Source of the DNA: Micromonospora noduli
Lineage (GTDB): Bacteria > Actinomycetota > Actinomycetes > Mycobacteriales > Micromonosporaceae
DNA: 64,000 nucleotides
Direction: 5' to 3'
NCBI RefSeq assembly: GCF_003264365.1
Contig: NZ_PYAK01000022.1
Coordinates: 37,710-101,709, forward strand
Under the pieces are notes generated by a model that saw nothing but the letters and a program-made list of their open reading frames with translations, was not told the DNA's origin and did not search any database. A program made the position numbers and the translations under genes. Positions 17,304 to 25,830 of the stretch are shown in pieces. The first letter of the stretch is position 1. Every line of letters begins with the position of its first letter.

Positions 17304-18493
17304 TTGTCGCCCTCCCAGTGCGGGTTCTCCCAGATGACAGTGCCGCCCATGCCGATGCCGATGCACATCGCCGTGAGGCCGTACCGGACCTCGGGGTGCT
17401 CGGCGAACTGGCGGGCCAGCTGCGTCATCAGCCGCACACCGGAGGAGGCCAGCGGGTGACCGATGGCGATCGCACCGCCCCACGGGTTGACCCGCGCGTC
17501 GTCGTCGGCGATGCCGAAGTGGTCGAGGAAGGCGAGCACCTGCACGGCGAACGCCTCGTTCAGCTCGAACAGGCCGATGTCGTCGATGCTGAGCCCGGCG
17601 AGGCGCAGCGCCTTCTCCGTCGACGGGATCGGGCCGACGCCCATCACCTCCGGCTCGACTCCGACGAAGCCGAACGACACCAGCCGCATGGCGACCGGCA
17701 GGCCCAGCTCGCGGGCGGTGGCCTCGTCGGCCAGCAGACTCGCGGTGGCGCCGTCGTTCAGGCCGGCCGCGTTGCCTGCGGTGACCTTGCCGTGCGGGCG
17801 GAACGGGGTCTTCAGGGTGCCCAGCTTCTCCAACGAGGTGTCCCGCGGGGCCTCGTCCACAGTGGCCAGACCCCAACCGCCCTCGGCGTCGCGGATCGAC
17901 ATCGGCACCAGGTCGTCCTGGAGCTTGCCGTTGGCGTACGCCTTGGCGGTCTTCTGCTGCGAGGCCAGCGCGAACGCGTCGGTGCGCGCCTTGGTGATGT
18001 GCGGGACCAGGTCGTGCAGGTTCTCCGCGGTGGAGCCCATCACCAGCGCGGACGGGTCGACCAGCTTCTCCGCGATGATGCGCGGGTTGGGGTCGACGCC
18101 CTCACCCATCGGGTGGCGGCCCATGTGCTCGACGCCACCGGCGATGGCGATGTCGTACGCGCCCATGGCGATGCCGCTGGCCACTGTGGTGACAGCGGTC
18201 ATCGCCCCCGCGCACATCCGGTCGATGGCGAAGCCGGGAACGGTCTTGGGTAGCCCGGCCAGCAGGGCGGCGGTGCGGCCGATGGTGAGGCCCTGGTCGC
18301 CGATCTGGGTGGTGGCCGCGATGGCGACCTCCTCGACCCGCTCCGGGGGCAGCTGCGGGTTGCGACGCAACAGTTCCCGGATGCAGCGGATCACCAGGTC
18401 GTCGGCGCGGGTGTTGGCGTACATGCCACCCGCCTTGCCGAACGGGGTACGGACGCCGTCGACGAAGACGACGTCGCGAACTTCACGGGGCAC
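17300..18493 (-). CDS. fadA: Acetyl-CoA acyltransferase (thiolase)
   Basis: A 397-residue thiolase. The acyl-accepting Cys is C94 in IDRMCAGAMTAV. The C-terminal catalytic motifs are NPWGGAIAIGHPLASSG (His) and TAMCIGIGMGGT (second Cys). AGGAGG lies directly upstream of the GTG start. It cleaves 3-ketoacyl-CoA to acetyl-CoA and a shortened acyl-CoA and is the partner subunit of the FadB homologue, to which it is coupled by four overlapping bases. It is the first gene of the operon; the intergenic region before it holds the palindrome at 18653-18701. Confidence 0.93.
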   Translation of the reverse strand: MPREVRDVVFVDGVRTPFGKAGGMYANTRADDLVIRCIRELLRRNPQLPPERVEEVAIAATTQIGDQGLTIGRTAALLAGLPKTVPGFAIDRMCAGAMTAVTTVASGIAMGAYDIAIAGGVEHMGRHPMGEGVDPNPRIIAEKLVDPSALVMGSTAENLHDLVPHITKARTDAFALASQQKTAKAYANGKLQDDLVPMSIRDAEGGWGLATVDEAPRDTSLEKLGTLKTPFRPHGKVTAGNAAGLNDGATASLLADEATARELGLPVAMRLVSFGFVGVEPEVMGVGPIPSTEKALRLAGLSIDDIGLFELNEAFAVQVLAFLDHFGIADDDARVNPWGGAIAIGHPLASSGVRLMTQLARQFAEHPEVRYGLTAMCIGIGMGGTVIWENPHWEGDK

Positions 18494-18652
18494 TTGAGCC
18501 TCCTATTCGACCGTGATTCGGCCTTCGCGCCGGGCGGCACGCCGGACCGAACAAGGGTCGCCGACACGGGCACGTTTCCCTCGAATGCTACTCGTCAGTA
18601 ACCAACCCCGTCCCCACCCCCGCCTGTGGCCCACCCCACACCCGACTCCGGT

Positions 18653-18701
18653 CATGAAGTTGTTGCCGAGACACGCCGGCGCGTGTGGCAACAACTTCAT
18701 G
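18653..18701. repeat. Long intergenic palindrome (catgaagttgttgcc / ggcaacaacttcatg)
   Basis: A perfect 15-bp outer stem (18653-18667 with 18687-18701) encloses an inner 6-bp stem (acacgc/gcgtgt) with a cggc tip. The outer arms are much more A+T-rich than the surrounding DNA. It lies 22 bases past the ribonuclease D stop and about 160 bases before the thiolase start. It could be the rnd terminator, an operator for fadAB, or a copy of a dispersed palindromic element. Confidence 0.75.
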
Positions 18702-18722
18702 ATCAACAGCGGGAGGGGTGGA

Positions 18723-20054
18723 TCAGGAGAGGGTGGGGGTTTTCGGGGTCAGGGCTTCGGTCAGGTCGGGGGTGAGGAGGCCGATCTGCCACTCGCGGGC
18801 GTTGAGGCCGCGCAGGGTCTCCGCTACCGACTCCTCGGTGATCTCCTCCGGCGGGGTCCAGGCCAGCCGGCGGACCGAATCGGGAGTGATCAGGTTTTCC
18901 GGCGGAAGGTTGTGCTCGCCGGCGATGCGGATCACGACCTCCCGGCAGCGGGCCAGCCGACCGGCCGCCACCGGGTCCCGCTCGGCCCACCGGTGCGGCG
19001 GAGGCGGGCCCTCCACGACCGGCGAGACCGGCAGGGAATCCTCCGGCAGCTGCCGGGCGTCGTCGAGCGCGGCGAGCCAGGTGCGGGCCAGCCGACGGAC
19101 CGACCGACCACCGAAGCCGGGCAGGGTCAGCAGGGTCTTCTCGTCCTTCGGGTCCAGCTCGGCCGCGGCGATGATCGCCGAGTCCGGCAACACCCGACCG
19201 GGAGCGGCGTCCCGCCGGGCCGCGATCTGGTCCCGGGCGTACCACATCGAGCGGACCCGGGCCTGGGCCCGCGCCCCCCGCAGCCGGTGGATGCCCGAGG
19301 TACGCCGCCACGGCTCCGCCCGGACCCGGGGCGGGCGTGCCCCGGTGCGGACCAGCGCGGCGAACTCCTCCGCGGCCCAGGCCGACTTGCCCTGCCGGGT
19401 CAACTCGGCGTCCAGCGCGTCGCGCAGGTCGGTGAGCAGCTCCACGTCGAGGGCGGCGTACGTCAACCACGACTCGGGCAGCGGTCGGCTCGACCAGTCG
19501 GCCGCCGAGTGGTGCTTCTCCAGGGTGAACCCGAGCAGCTGCTCGGTGAGCGCGGCAAGCCCGACGCGTTCGAAGCCGGCCAGCCGAGCCGCAAGCTCGG
19601 TGTCGAACAGACGGCGTGGACGCAACCCCACCTCGGCCAGGCAGGGCAGATCCTGGCTGGCCGCGTGGAGGACCCACTCGGCTTCACCGATCACCGCGTC
19701 CAGCGCGCTGAGGTCGGGCAGGGGTAGCGGGTCGATCAGCGCCGTGCCCGCACCGGCCCGGCGCAGTTGCACCAGGTACGCGCGCTGGCTGTAGCGGTAG
19801 CCGGAAGCCCGTTCGGCGTCCAGGGCGACCGGGCCGGTGCCCGCCGCGAAGCGGGCCACGACCTCGGCAAGCTCGGCCGGGGCGGCCACCGGATCGGGGG
19901 TGCCGTCACGCGGGGCGATCAGCGGAACGGGCCCACCGTCGGCCGGGTCGGCCCCCTCGCCCGCCGGCTGCGGCTGGGCCGACTGCGGGTGCTGGGGTGC
20001 GTTTCCCGGAAGTTCTTCGGTGGGCCGACGGCGCAGGGGTGGTTCGTCGGTCAC
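18723..20054 (-). CDS. rnd: Ribonuclease D (DEDDy 3'-5' exonuclease with HRDC domain)
   Basis: A 443-residue exonuclease. After a disordered Pro-rich 50-residue tail, the DEDDy nuclease fold has D79 and E81 in VALDAERASG, D135 in HAASQDLPCL, and Y199/D203 in TYAALDVELL. These are the metal-binding and catalytic residues. An HRDC nucleic-acid-binding domain follows (about 245-320: RGARAQARVRSMWYARDQIA to LLTLPGFGGRSVRRLA), with a third helical segment at the end. The likely role is trimming of tRNA and other stable RNA 3' ends. The neighbouring DUF3000 gene on the same strand is a usual actinobacterial companion. Confidence 0.9.
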   Translation of the reverse strand: MTDEPPLRRRPTEELPGNAPQHPQSAQPQPAGEGADPADGGPVPLIAPRDGTPDPVAAPAELAEVVARFAAGTGPVALDAERASGYRYSQRAYLVQLRRAGAGTALIDPLPLPDLSALDAVIGEAEWVLHAASQDLPCLAEVGLRPRRLFDTELAARLAGFERVGLAALTEQLLGFTLEKHHSAADWSSRPLPESWLTYAALDVELLTDLRDALDAELTRQGKSAWAAEEFAALVRTGARPPRVRAEPWRRTSGIHRLRGARAQARVRSMWYARDQIAARRDAAPGRVLPDSAIIAAAELDPKDEKTLLTLPGFGGRSVRRLARTWLAALDDARQLPEDSLPVSPVVEGPPPPHRWAERDPVAAGRLARCREVVIRIAGEHNLPPENLITPDSVRRLAWTPPEEITEESVAETLRGLNAREWQIGLLTPDLTEALTPKTPTLS

Positions 20055-20149
20055 CTGCCAACCCTAGTGCGCGCGGAGATCCGGCGGGTGCAGCCGGTCC
20101 GGCGTGTGTCGATCAGGTGTCCGCAAAGTGGCCTCCCGAGGGCCGAATG

Positions 20150-20722
20150 TCAGGCTGCGCCGGCCGGGCGGCGGTCGGAGAGGGCGGTGACGCCGGGTGG
20201 GGGCAGACCGGCGGTGGAGGCGAGCAACGCGCACCAGCCGAGCAGGTGTGGGGTCAGGTCGTCGTCGATCGGCGTCCAGGACGCGCGGATCTCGATGTCA
20301 CCGATGGTGGGTGGCCCGGCGAGATCGCCGAACCGGGTCGACATGGTCTGCGTCACCGTTCCGCCGATCGCCCGGTGGCCGGCGTCCTGGGCGTCCAACG
20401 CGTCGGTCAGCCACGTCCAGCCGACCCCGGGCAGCAGCGGGTCGGCGGCCAGATCGACCTCCAGCTCGGCGGTCACGTAGGTGACCAGCCGCAGGGTGCC
20501 CTGCCACGCCTCGTGCCCGACCGGATTGTGCAGCAGGATCAGCCGGCCGGTCGCCACCTCGTCGTCGTCGCGCAGCACTGTCGCGGCGAGCGCGAACGCG
20601 TACGGGGCCAGCCGCTGCGGGGCGCCGACCTCCTCCAGGGTGATCTCCGGCCGCGGGGCGGCCGACCGCAGCCCGGCGACCGCGCGGGCGAACGTCTCCG
20701 GGAGCGCGATCGGGGGGGCCAT
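20150..20722 (-). CDS. DUF3000 family protein
   Basis: A 190-residue soluble protein that I recognise as the actinobacteria-specific DUF3000 family, from its position between rnd and hemE and from segments such as LEEVGAPQRLAPYAFALAA, GRLILLHNP and EIRASWTPIDDDLTPHLLGW. No catalytic motif is visible and no function is established. It reads in the same direction as rnd, 95 bases upstream of it, and is divergent from hemE. Confidence 0.8.
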   Translation of the reverse strand: MAPPIALPETFARAVAGLRSAAPRPEITLEEVGAPQRLAPYAFALAATVLRDDDEVATGRLILLHNPVGHEAWQGTLRLVTYVTAELEVDLAADPLLPGVGWTWLTDALDAQDAGHRAIGGTVTQTMSTRFGDLAGPPTIGDIEIRASWTPIDDDLTPHLLGWCALLASTAGLPPPGVTALSDRRPAGAA

Positions 20723-20871
20723 GTCGGCAGCCTATGCCGACGCCCGCCCCCCGCTTCGACGGCGCGCCGACGCTCACCGAGGGGCCCTCGCTTCGACTCC
20801 CAGGTAAGGAACGGTGCCCTTCCTCTCACCCCCACCCGGTTGGGGGTGGCGGGCGTGGCACGATTGCGGCG

Positions 20872-21969
20872 ATGACCACGGACACCACGGGCACTGTCGC
20901 CCGAGACGGAGATTCCCGCCCCGGCGGACCGGCCGACTCGCCCTTCATCAGGGCCTGCCGACGTCGGCCCGTCCCGCACACCCCGGTCTGGTTCATGCGC
21001 CAGGCCGGCCGCTCCCTTCCGGAGTACCGGGAGATCCGGGCGAGCGTGCCGATGCTGGAGTCCTGCCGGCGCCCGGAGCTGGTCACCGAGATCACCCTCC
21101 AGCCGGTGCGCCGACACGGCGTGGACGCGGCGATCCTGTTCAGCGACATCGTGGTGCCCGTCGCCGCGGCCGGGATCGACCTGGACATCGTGCCGGGCAC
21201 CGGCCCGGTGGTGGCCGAGCCGATCCGCACCGCCGCCGACGTGGAACGGATCCGCCGGATCACCCGTGACGACGTCTCGTACGTGGATGAGGCCGTCCGG
21301 CAGTTGGTGGTCGAGCTGGGCGACACCCCGCTGATCGGTTTCGCCGGCGCGCCGTTCACGCTGGCCAGCTACCTGGTCGAGGGCGGGCCGTCGCGCACCC
21401 ACGCGAAGACCAAGGCCCTGATGTACGGCGACCCTGAGCTGTGGCACGCGCTCTGTGCCCGCCTGGCCGAGGTGACGCTGGCCTTCCTGCGGGTGCAGAT
21501 CGAGGCCGGCGTCTCCGCCGTGCAGCTGTTCGACTCGTGGGCCGGCGCGCTCTCCGAGGCCGACTACCGCCGTTTCGTGTTGCCGCACTCGACCACCGTG
21601 CTGAGCGGGCTGGTCAACTCCGAGGTGCCGCGGATCCACTTCGGGGTGGGCACCGCCGAACTGCTCGGCGCGATGGGTGAGGCCGGGGCCGACGTGGTCG
21701 GCGTCGACTGGCGTACACCGTTGGACGTGGCCACCGGTCGGATCGGCGCGGACAAGGCGGTGCAGGGCAACCTGGACCCGTGCGTGCTGCTCGCGCCGTG
21801 GCCCGTTGTCGAGGCCGAGGTGCGCCGCATCCTGGAGCAGGGCCGGGCGGCCCCCGGGCACGTGTTCAACCTCGGCCACGGGGTGCTGCCGGAGACCGAC
21901 CCGGAGGTGCTGACCCGGGTGGTCGCGCTGGTGCACGAGCTGTCCAGCCGCCGAGCCGACCAGGGCTGA
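20872..21969 (+). CDS. hemE: Uroporphyrinogen III decarboxylase
   Basis: A 365-residue enzyme that decarboxylates the four acetate side chains of uroporphyrinogen III to give coproporphyrinogen III. The N-terminal signature WFMRQAGRSLPEYR (R43 and R47 bind substrate) and the downstream LFSDIVVP, GFAGAPFTLASYLVEGG and NLGHGVLPETDP are typical. The ATG at 20872 puts the protein at the usual family length; the reading frame upstream to 20734 lacks an SD. It heads the hemE-hemY-hemQ operon. A short hairpin (20827-20848) lies in the leader, just before the start. Confidence 0.95.
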   Translation: MTTDTTGTVARDGDSRPGGPADSPFIRACRRRPVPHTPVWFMRQAGRSLPEYREIRASVPMLESCRRPELVTEITLQPVRRHGVDAAILFSDIVVPVAAAGIDLDIVPGTGPVVAEPIRTAADVERIRRITRDDVSYVDEAVRQLVVELGDTPLIGFAGAPFTLASYLVEGGPSRTHAKTKALMYGDPELWHALCARLAEVTLAFLRVQIEAGVSAVQLFDSWAGALSEADYRRFVLPHSTTVLSGLVNSEVPRIHFGVGTAELLGAMGEAGADVVGVDWRTPLDVATGRIGADKAVQGNLDPCVLLAPWPVVEAEVRRILEQGRAAPGHVFNLGHGVLPETDPEVLTRVVALVHELSSRRADQG

Positions 21970-21975
21970 CCGGGA

Positions 21976-23385
21976 ATGCGGCAGCCCTGGCGGGTGGCGG
22001 TGGTCGGCGGCGGGATCGCCGGTCTGGCCGCCGCGGTCCGCTTGCGCGACAGCGCACCGGCCGGCACCGAGATCACTGTGTACGAGCAGTCCGGCGTGCT
22101 GGGCGGGAAGCTGCGCACCGGGGAGCTGGCTGGTCAGCCGGTGGAGTTCGGCGCGGAGTCGTTCCTGATGCGCGACCCGACCGGCGCCGAGAGCGCTGCG
22201 GTGGCGTTGGCCCGCAGGCTCGGGCTGGCCGAGAAGATCGTGCACCCCACGGTGGGGCAGGCCGCGCTGGTCATCGACGGGGGGCTGCGCCCCATCCCGG
22301 GCGGCACACTGGTGGGCGTACCCGGGGATCTGGATCGGGTGGCCGCGGTCGCCCGCCCGGCCGCGGACGCCGACACCGACGGCGGTCGGCCGCTGGTCGG
22401 GCCGGACGCGGACGTCTCGGTGGGCGCGCTGGTCCGGTCCCGCTTCGGCAACGAGGTGGTCGAGCGGCTGGTCGACCCGATGCTGGGCGGCGTGTACGCC
22501 GGCCGTGCCGACGATCTTTCCCTGGTCACGACGATGCCGGCCCTGGCCCGCACGGCCCGGGTGGAGCACACCCTGGTCGGCGCGGTCCGGGCCGCGCAGG
22601 CCGCCGCGCCGCGTGCGCCCGGCGCCCCGGTCTTCGGCACCCTCGCCGGTGGGCTGAGCACCCTGATCGAGGCGGCGGTGACGGCCAGTGGCGCGACGGT
22701 GCGGCGGGACGCCGCCGTGCGCGAGTTGACCCCGACCGGCACCGGCTGGCGGCTCACCGTCGGCCCGACGCGTGACCCCCAGCTGGTGGACGTGGACGCC
22801 GTGGTGCTGGCGGTGCCGGCGCGACCGGCGGCGCGGCTGCTCGCCGGCCCCGCGCCGGCGGTGGCGGCGGGCGTCGGCGCTCTGGACTACGCGAGCGTCG
22901 CGCTGGTCACCATGGCGTTGCCGCAGCCGCGACTGCCCGAGCTGTCCGGCTTCCTGGTGCCGAGCACCGAGGGCCTGCTGATCAAGGCAGCGACTTTCTT
23001 CACCACCAAGTGGGGGCACCTGCGCCGGCCCGACGGGTTGGCCCTGGTGCGCGCCTCGGTGGGCCGGTACGGCGAGGAGGCGCACCTTCAGCGCCCCGAC
23101 GCGGACCTGGCGGCCACCGTGCACCGGGAGTTGTCGGCGGTGCTCGGCACCCCGCTGCCCGCACCGGTCGACGGGCACGTGCAGCGGTGGGGCGGTGCGC
23201 TGCCGCAGTACGCGCCGGGGCACGCCGACCGGCTTGCCGCCGCGCGGACGGCGCTGCGGGCCGCGCACCCCACACTTGTCCTCGCCGGCGCCGGCTACGA
23301 CGGCGTCGGTATCCCGGTCTGCGTCCGCTCCGGCGAGACGGCGGCCGAAGAGATCATCACAGCACTGGGAGGATCGGCGAGATGA
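21976..23385 (+). CDS. hemY: Coproporphyrinogen III / protoporphyrinogen oxidase (FAD-dependent)
   Basis: A 469-residue flavoprotein with the N-terminal FAD motif VAVVGGGIAGLAAAVRL, followed by YEQSGVLGGKLRTGEL and EFGAESFLMRDP. The C-terminal motif ends the FAD site (LAGAGYDGVGIPVCVRSGE). In actinobacteria this enzyme oxidises coproporphyrinogen III to coproporphyrin III, the step after HemE. It starts six bases after the hemE stop and overlaps hemQ by four bases, so one operon is clear. Confidence 0.92.
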   Translation: MRQPWRVAVVGGGIAGLAAAVRLRDSAPAGTEITVYEQSGVLGGKLRTGELAGQPVEFGAESFLMRDPTGAESAAVALARRLGLAEKIVHPTVGQAALVIDGGLRPIPGGTLVGVPGDLDRVAAVARPAADADTDGGRPLVGPDADVSVGALVRSRFGNEVVERLVDPMLGGVYAGRADDLSLVTTMPALARTARVEHTLVGAVRAAQAAAPRAPGAPVFGTLAGGLSTLIEAAVTASGATVRRDAAVRELTPTGTGWRLTVGPTRDPQLVDVDAVVLAVPARPAARLLAGPAPAVAAGVGALDYASVALVTMALPQPRLPELSGFLVPSTEGLLIKAATFFTTKWGHLRRPDGLALVRASVGRYGEEAHLQRPDADLAATVHRELSAVLGTPLPAPVDGHVQRWGGALPQYAPGHADRLAAARTALRAAHPTLVLAGAGYDGVGIPVCVRSGETAAEEIITALGGSAR

Positions 23386-24083
23386 CCGAGCAGACCAACG
23401 CGGCCCGGTTGCGGGAGCTGAACGACAGCATCCGCTACACCATGTGGTCGGTGTTCCGGGCCAGCTCCCCGCTGCCGTCGCTGCGGGACAACGTCACCGG
23501 CGAGGTGGTGTCCCTCTTCGACGAACTGGCTGGCAAGGACGTCGTGATCCGGGGCGTGTACGACGTCTCCGGCCTGCGCGCCGACGCGGACGTGATGATC
23601 TGGTGGCACTCCGCGTCCAGCGACGCGCTCCAGGACGCTTACCTGCGGTTCCGCCGCACCACGCTGGGCCGGGCGCTGACCCCGGTGTGGTCGCAGATGG
23701 CGCTGCACCGGCCGGCGGAGTTCAACAAGAGCCACATCCCGGCGTTCCTTGCCGGTGAGGAGGCTCGCCCCTACATCTGTGTGTACCCGTTCATCCGCTC
23801 CTATGAGTGGTACCTGCTGCCGGACGCCGAGCGGCGCGAGATGCTGGCCGAGCACGGCAAGATGGCCCGCGGCTACCCGGACGTGCGGGCCAACACGGTC
23901 GCCTCGTTCGCGCTCGGCGACTACGAGTGGATGCTCGCCTTCGAGGCCGACGAGCTGCACCGGATCGTCGACCTGATGCGGGACCTGCGCGCCTCCAGCG
24001 CCCGTCGGCACGTCCGCGAAGAGGTCCCGTTCTACACCGGCCGCCGCCGTTCGGTAGCCGAGATCGTCAACTGCCTGGTCTGA
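23382..24083 (+). CDS. hemQ: Coproheme decarboxylase (chlorite-dismutase family)
   Basis: A 233-residue member of the chlorite dismutase-like family. Landmarks are IRYTMWSVFRAS at the start, MIWWHSAS, VYPFIRSYEWYLLPDAERR (with the catalytic-Tyr region) and MLAEHGKMARGYPDVRANT, whose His is the predicted axial haem ligand. It decarboxylates iron-coproporphyrin III to haem b using peroxide, the last step of the coproporphyrin-dependent pathway. The ATG overlaps the hemY stop; the longer frame upstream is a shadow. The ferrochelatase gene is not in this window. Confidence 0.94.
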   Translation: MTEQTNAARLRELNDSIRYTMWSVFRASSPLPSLRDNVTGEVVSLFDELAGKDVVIRGVYDVSGLRADADVMIWWHSASSDALQDAYLRFRRTTLGRALTPVWSQMALHRPAEFNKSHIPAFLAGEEARPYICVYPFIRSYEWYLLPDAERREMLAEHGKMARGYPDVRANTVASFALGDYEWMLAFEADELHRIVDLMRDLRASSARRHVREEVPFYTGRRRSVAEIVNCLV

Positions 24084-24093
24084 CCCCCGCCGA

Positions 24094-24127
24094 CCGGCGC
24101 CGCACCCCCGCCCGGGTGCGGCGCCGG
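24094..24127. terminator. Bidirectional terminator between hemQ and the AA10 gene
   Basis: A perfect 14-bp inverted repeat (24094-24107 with 24114-24127, six-base loop) lies between two convergent genes. Confidence 0.85.
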
Positions 24128-24134
24128 ACGGGGA

Positions 24135-25232
24135 TCAACTGGTCGTCGTACAGGAGACCAGCGGAACCGGGTTGCTGCCGTTCCACGAGCCGAGGAATCC
24201 GAACGTGGTGCTCGCGCCGGCAGCGAGGGTGCCGTTGTTGTTGGTGTTACGTGCGGTGACCAGCGTGCCGTTGGTGCTGACCGTCGCGTTCCACGACGAG
24301 GTGACCTGCTGGCCGTTGCCGTAGTTCCAGCTCACCGACCAGCCCCGGGTCGGTGAACCGCCGGCGGTCACCTTCACGTCGGCCTGGAAGCCACCGGACC
24401 ACTGACCGGTCACCTGGTACGTCGCCGTGCAGGCGCCGGCCGGCGGCGGGGTGGTCGGCGGGGGCGTGGTCGGCGGGGGTGTGGTGGGCGGCGGGGTCGT
24501 CGGCGGGGGCGTGGTGGGCGGCGGGGTGGTCGATCCGCCGCCGAAGTCGACGTCGCTGCACAGGTAGTACGACTGGTCCAGGTGGCTGGCCTGCCAGACG
24601 GTGTAGACGATGTGCCGTCCGGTGCGTCCCGGCGCGCTGACCGGGATCTGGATCGAGACACCACTGGGGTCCGGGCTCCACTGGGAGGCGGGCGTGTTGC
24701 CGATCTGGCCGGCCAACTCCAGGTTGCCCCAGCCGAGTGGTTGGCTGGCCGCGTTGAAGCCCTGCTTGGTCACGTACACCCGGATGTAGTCGGCGCCGTG
24801 ACGGGCCTGGTCGACGAAGCGGAGCCGGAAGTTGTTCGACACCGCTGTGGTCTTCCAGGCGCCGATGGTGTCCAGCGCGTTGTAGCGCGGGCTCTGGGTG
24901 CGTCCGCCGCTGCACAGCTGGCCATCGGGGACGGCGGCCTGGTGGTTGCCCCCCACTCCCTCGCGGTACAGGCCGTTCCAGTTCCACATGGCGGCGGGGT
25001 CGGCCTGCCAGGCCTGCCAGCACATCGGGTCCTCGGTGGCCATCCGCGGGTTCTGGAAGTCGCTGCCCCAGCGTTGCCAGCAGCTGTAGTTACGTGAGGC
25101 CGGGTCGACGACCGAACCATGCGCCGAAGCGGGCATGGGCAGCAGGGTGGTCAGTGCGGTCGTCAACAGGAGCGTGATGGTCGCCGCGATGGCGAACACC
25201 CAGAGCACGCGTCGTGATCGGGTGAAAGACAT
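24135..25232 (-). CDS. AA10 lytic polysaccharide monooxygenase with C-terminal CBM2
   Basis: A 365-residue secreted copper enzyme. The signal peptide ends PASA with cleavage before H38, so the mature N-terminus is HGSVVD. H38 and H97 (in GVGGNHQAAVP) form the predicted copper histidine brace. The catalytic domain runs to about residue 232. A TTPPP-repeat linker follows, and then a CBM2 module from about 268 (CTATYQVTGQWSGGFQADVKV to GFLGSWNGSNPVPLVSC) with its Trp residues and terminal Cys pair. This architecture points to oxidative cleavage of crystalline cellulose or chitin outside the cell. The ATG at 25232 was chosen because the signal peptide starts there. An inverted repeat lies about 45 bases upstream. 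Confidence 0.93.
   Translation of the reverse strand: MSFTRSRRVLWVFAIAATITLLLTTALTTLLPMPASAHGSVVDPASRNYSCWQRWGSDFQNPRMATEDPMCWQAWQADPAAMWNWNGLYREGVGGNHQAAVPDGQLCSGGRTQSPRYNALDTIGAWKTTAVSNNFRLRFVDQARHGADYIRVYVTKQGFNAASQPLGWGNLELAGQIGNTPASQWSPDPSGVSIQIPVSAPGRTGRHIVYTVWQASHLDQSYYLCSDVDFGGGSTTPPPTTPPPTTPPPTTPPPTTPPPTTPPPAGACTATYQVTGQWSGGFQADVKVTAGGSPTRGWSVSWNYGNGQQVTSSWNATVSTNGTLVTARNTNNNGTLAAGASTTFGFLGSWNGSNPVPLVSCTTTS
24441..24531 (-). repeat. 15-bp repeats coding the TTPPP linker
   Basis: Six diverged 15-bp units encode the Thr/Pro linker between the AA10 domain and CBM2. The repetition is fully explained by the linker. Confidence 0.85.
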
Positions 25233-25276
25233 GGAGCCCCCGGGGGGATGAGGTCGGACGTCGACACCCGGATCGT

Positions 25277-25295
25277 CGGGAGTTGCCCACTCCCG
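25277..25295. promoter_or_regulatory. Inverted repeat upstream of the AA10-CBM2 gene
   Basis: A perfect 7-bp inverted repeat (cgggagt, five-base spacer, actcccg) lies about 45 bases before the ATG on the minus strand, with a further GGGAGC half-site nearby (about 25310-25315). The position fits an operator. It only loosely resembles the cellulose-regulator CebR box of streptomycetes, so the regulator is not assigned. Confidence 0.4.
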
Positions 25296-25350
25296 TGCCT
25301 GATCGCTGGCTCCCGCGATGGCCCTACCCGGCACCATGCCAGCTCGATCG

Positions 25351-25806
25351 TCACCCGTCAATGGCTTCGCGTCGCATCGGCGTGTGCGGGATGCCGTCCT
25401 CCACGTACTCGGGGCCGCTGACCGTGAAGCCGTGCCGGGCGTAGAACGCGACCAGGTGCGACTGGGCCTCCAGCACGCACGGCCGGTTGCCCACCACCTC
25501 CAGCGCCGCCGTCATCAGCTGGCCGGCATGTCCGCCGCCGCGCGCCGCCGGGGCCACCACGACCCGACCGATCCGGGCGACACCGTCCGGGTCAGCCAGA
25601 ATCCGCAGGTACGCCAGCGGCGCGCCGCCGTCGGTGAGCCAGACGTGCCGGGTGCCCGGCTCGACGTCCCGCCCGTCCAGCTCCGGGTACGGGCAGTTCT
25701 GCTCCACCACGAACACGTCGATGCGCAGTTTGAGCAGGTCGTGGAGGGTGCGGGCGTTCAGGTCGGCGAAGGACGCCGTCCGTAGCTCGGTGGTCTGCTG
25801 GGGCAT
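25351..25806 (-). CDS. GNAT acetyltransferase, ElaA-like
   Basis: A 151-residue N-acetyltransferase. LLKLRIDVFVVEQNCPYPELDGRD at the start and GRVVVAPAARGGGHAGQLM (the acetyl-CoA-binding R/Q-x-x-G-x-G/A loop) are typical of the ElaA subgroup. The C-terminal FYARHGFTVSGPEYVEDGIPH also fits. The substrate is unknown. It reads toward the AA10 gene from about 120 bases away and follows the EamA gene by 24 bases. Confidence 0.85.
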   Translation of the reverse strand: MPQQTTELRTASFADLNARTLHDLLKLRIDVFVVEQNCPYPELDGRDVEPGTRHVWLTDGGAPLAYLRILADPDGVARIGRVVVAPAARGGGHAGQLMTAALEVVGNRPCVLEAQSHLVAFYARHGFTVSGPEYVEDGIPHTPMRREAIDG

Positions 25807-25830
25807 CCACCGATGGTAGGTCGGGCGGGT

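Noticed and set aside
17304..17876. N-terminal extension of the fadB frame
   Set aside because: It overlaps the thiolase gene, is Arg/Gly/His-rich and adds nothing to a full-length FadB. The GTGA overlap marks the start.
20539..23268. 909-residue minus-strand frame opposite hemE/hemY
   Set aside because: Antisense to two enzymes with certain identity; low-complexity composition.
24437..24535. Possible CRISPR-like or satellite repeats
   Set aside because: The 15-bp periodicity encodes the TTPPP linker of the LPMO; there are no spacers.
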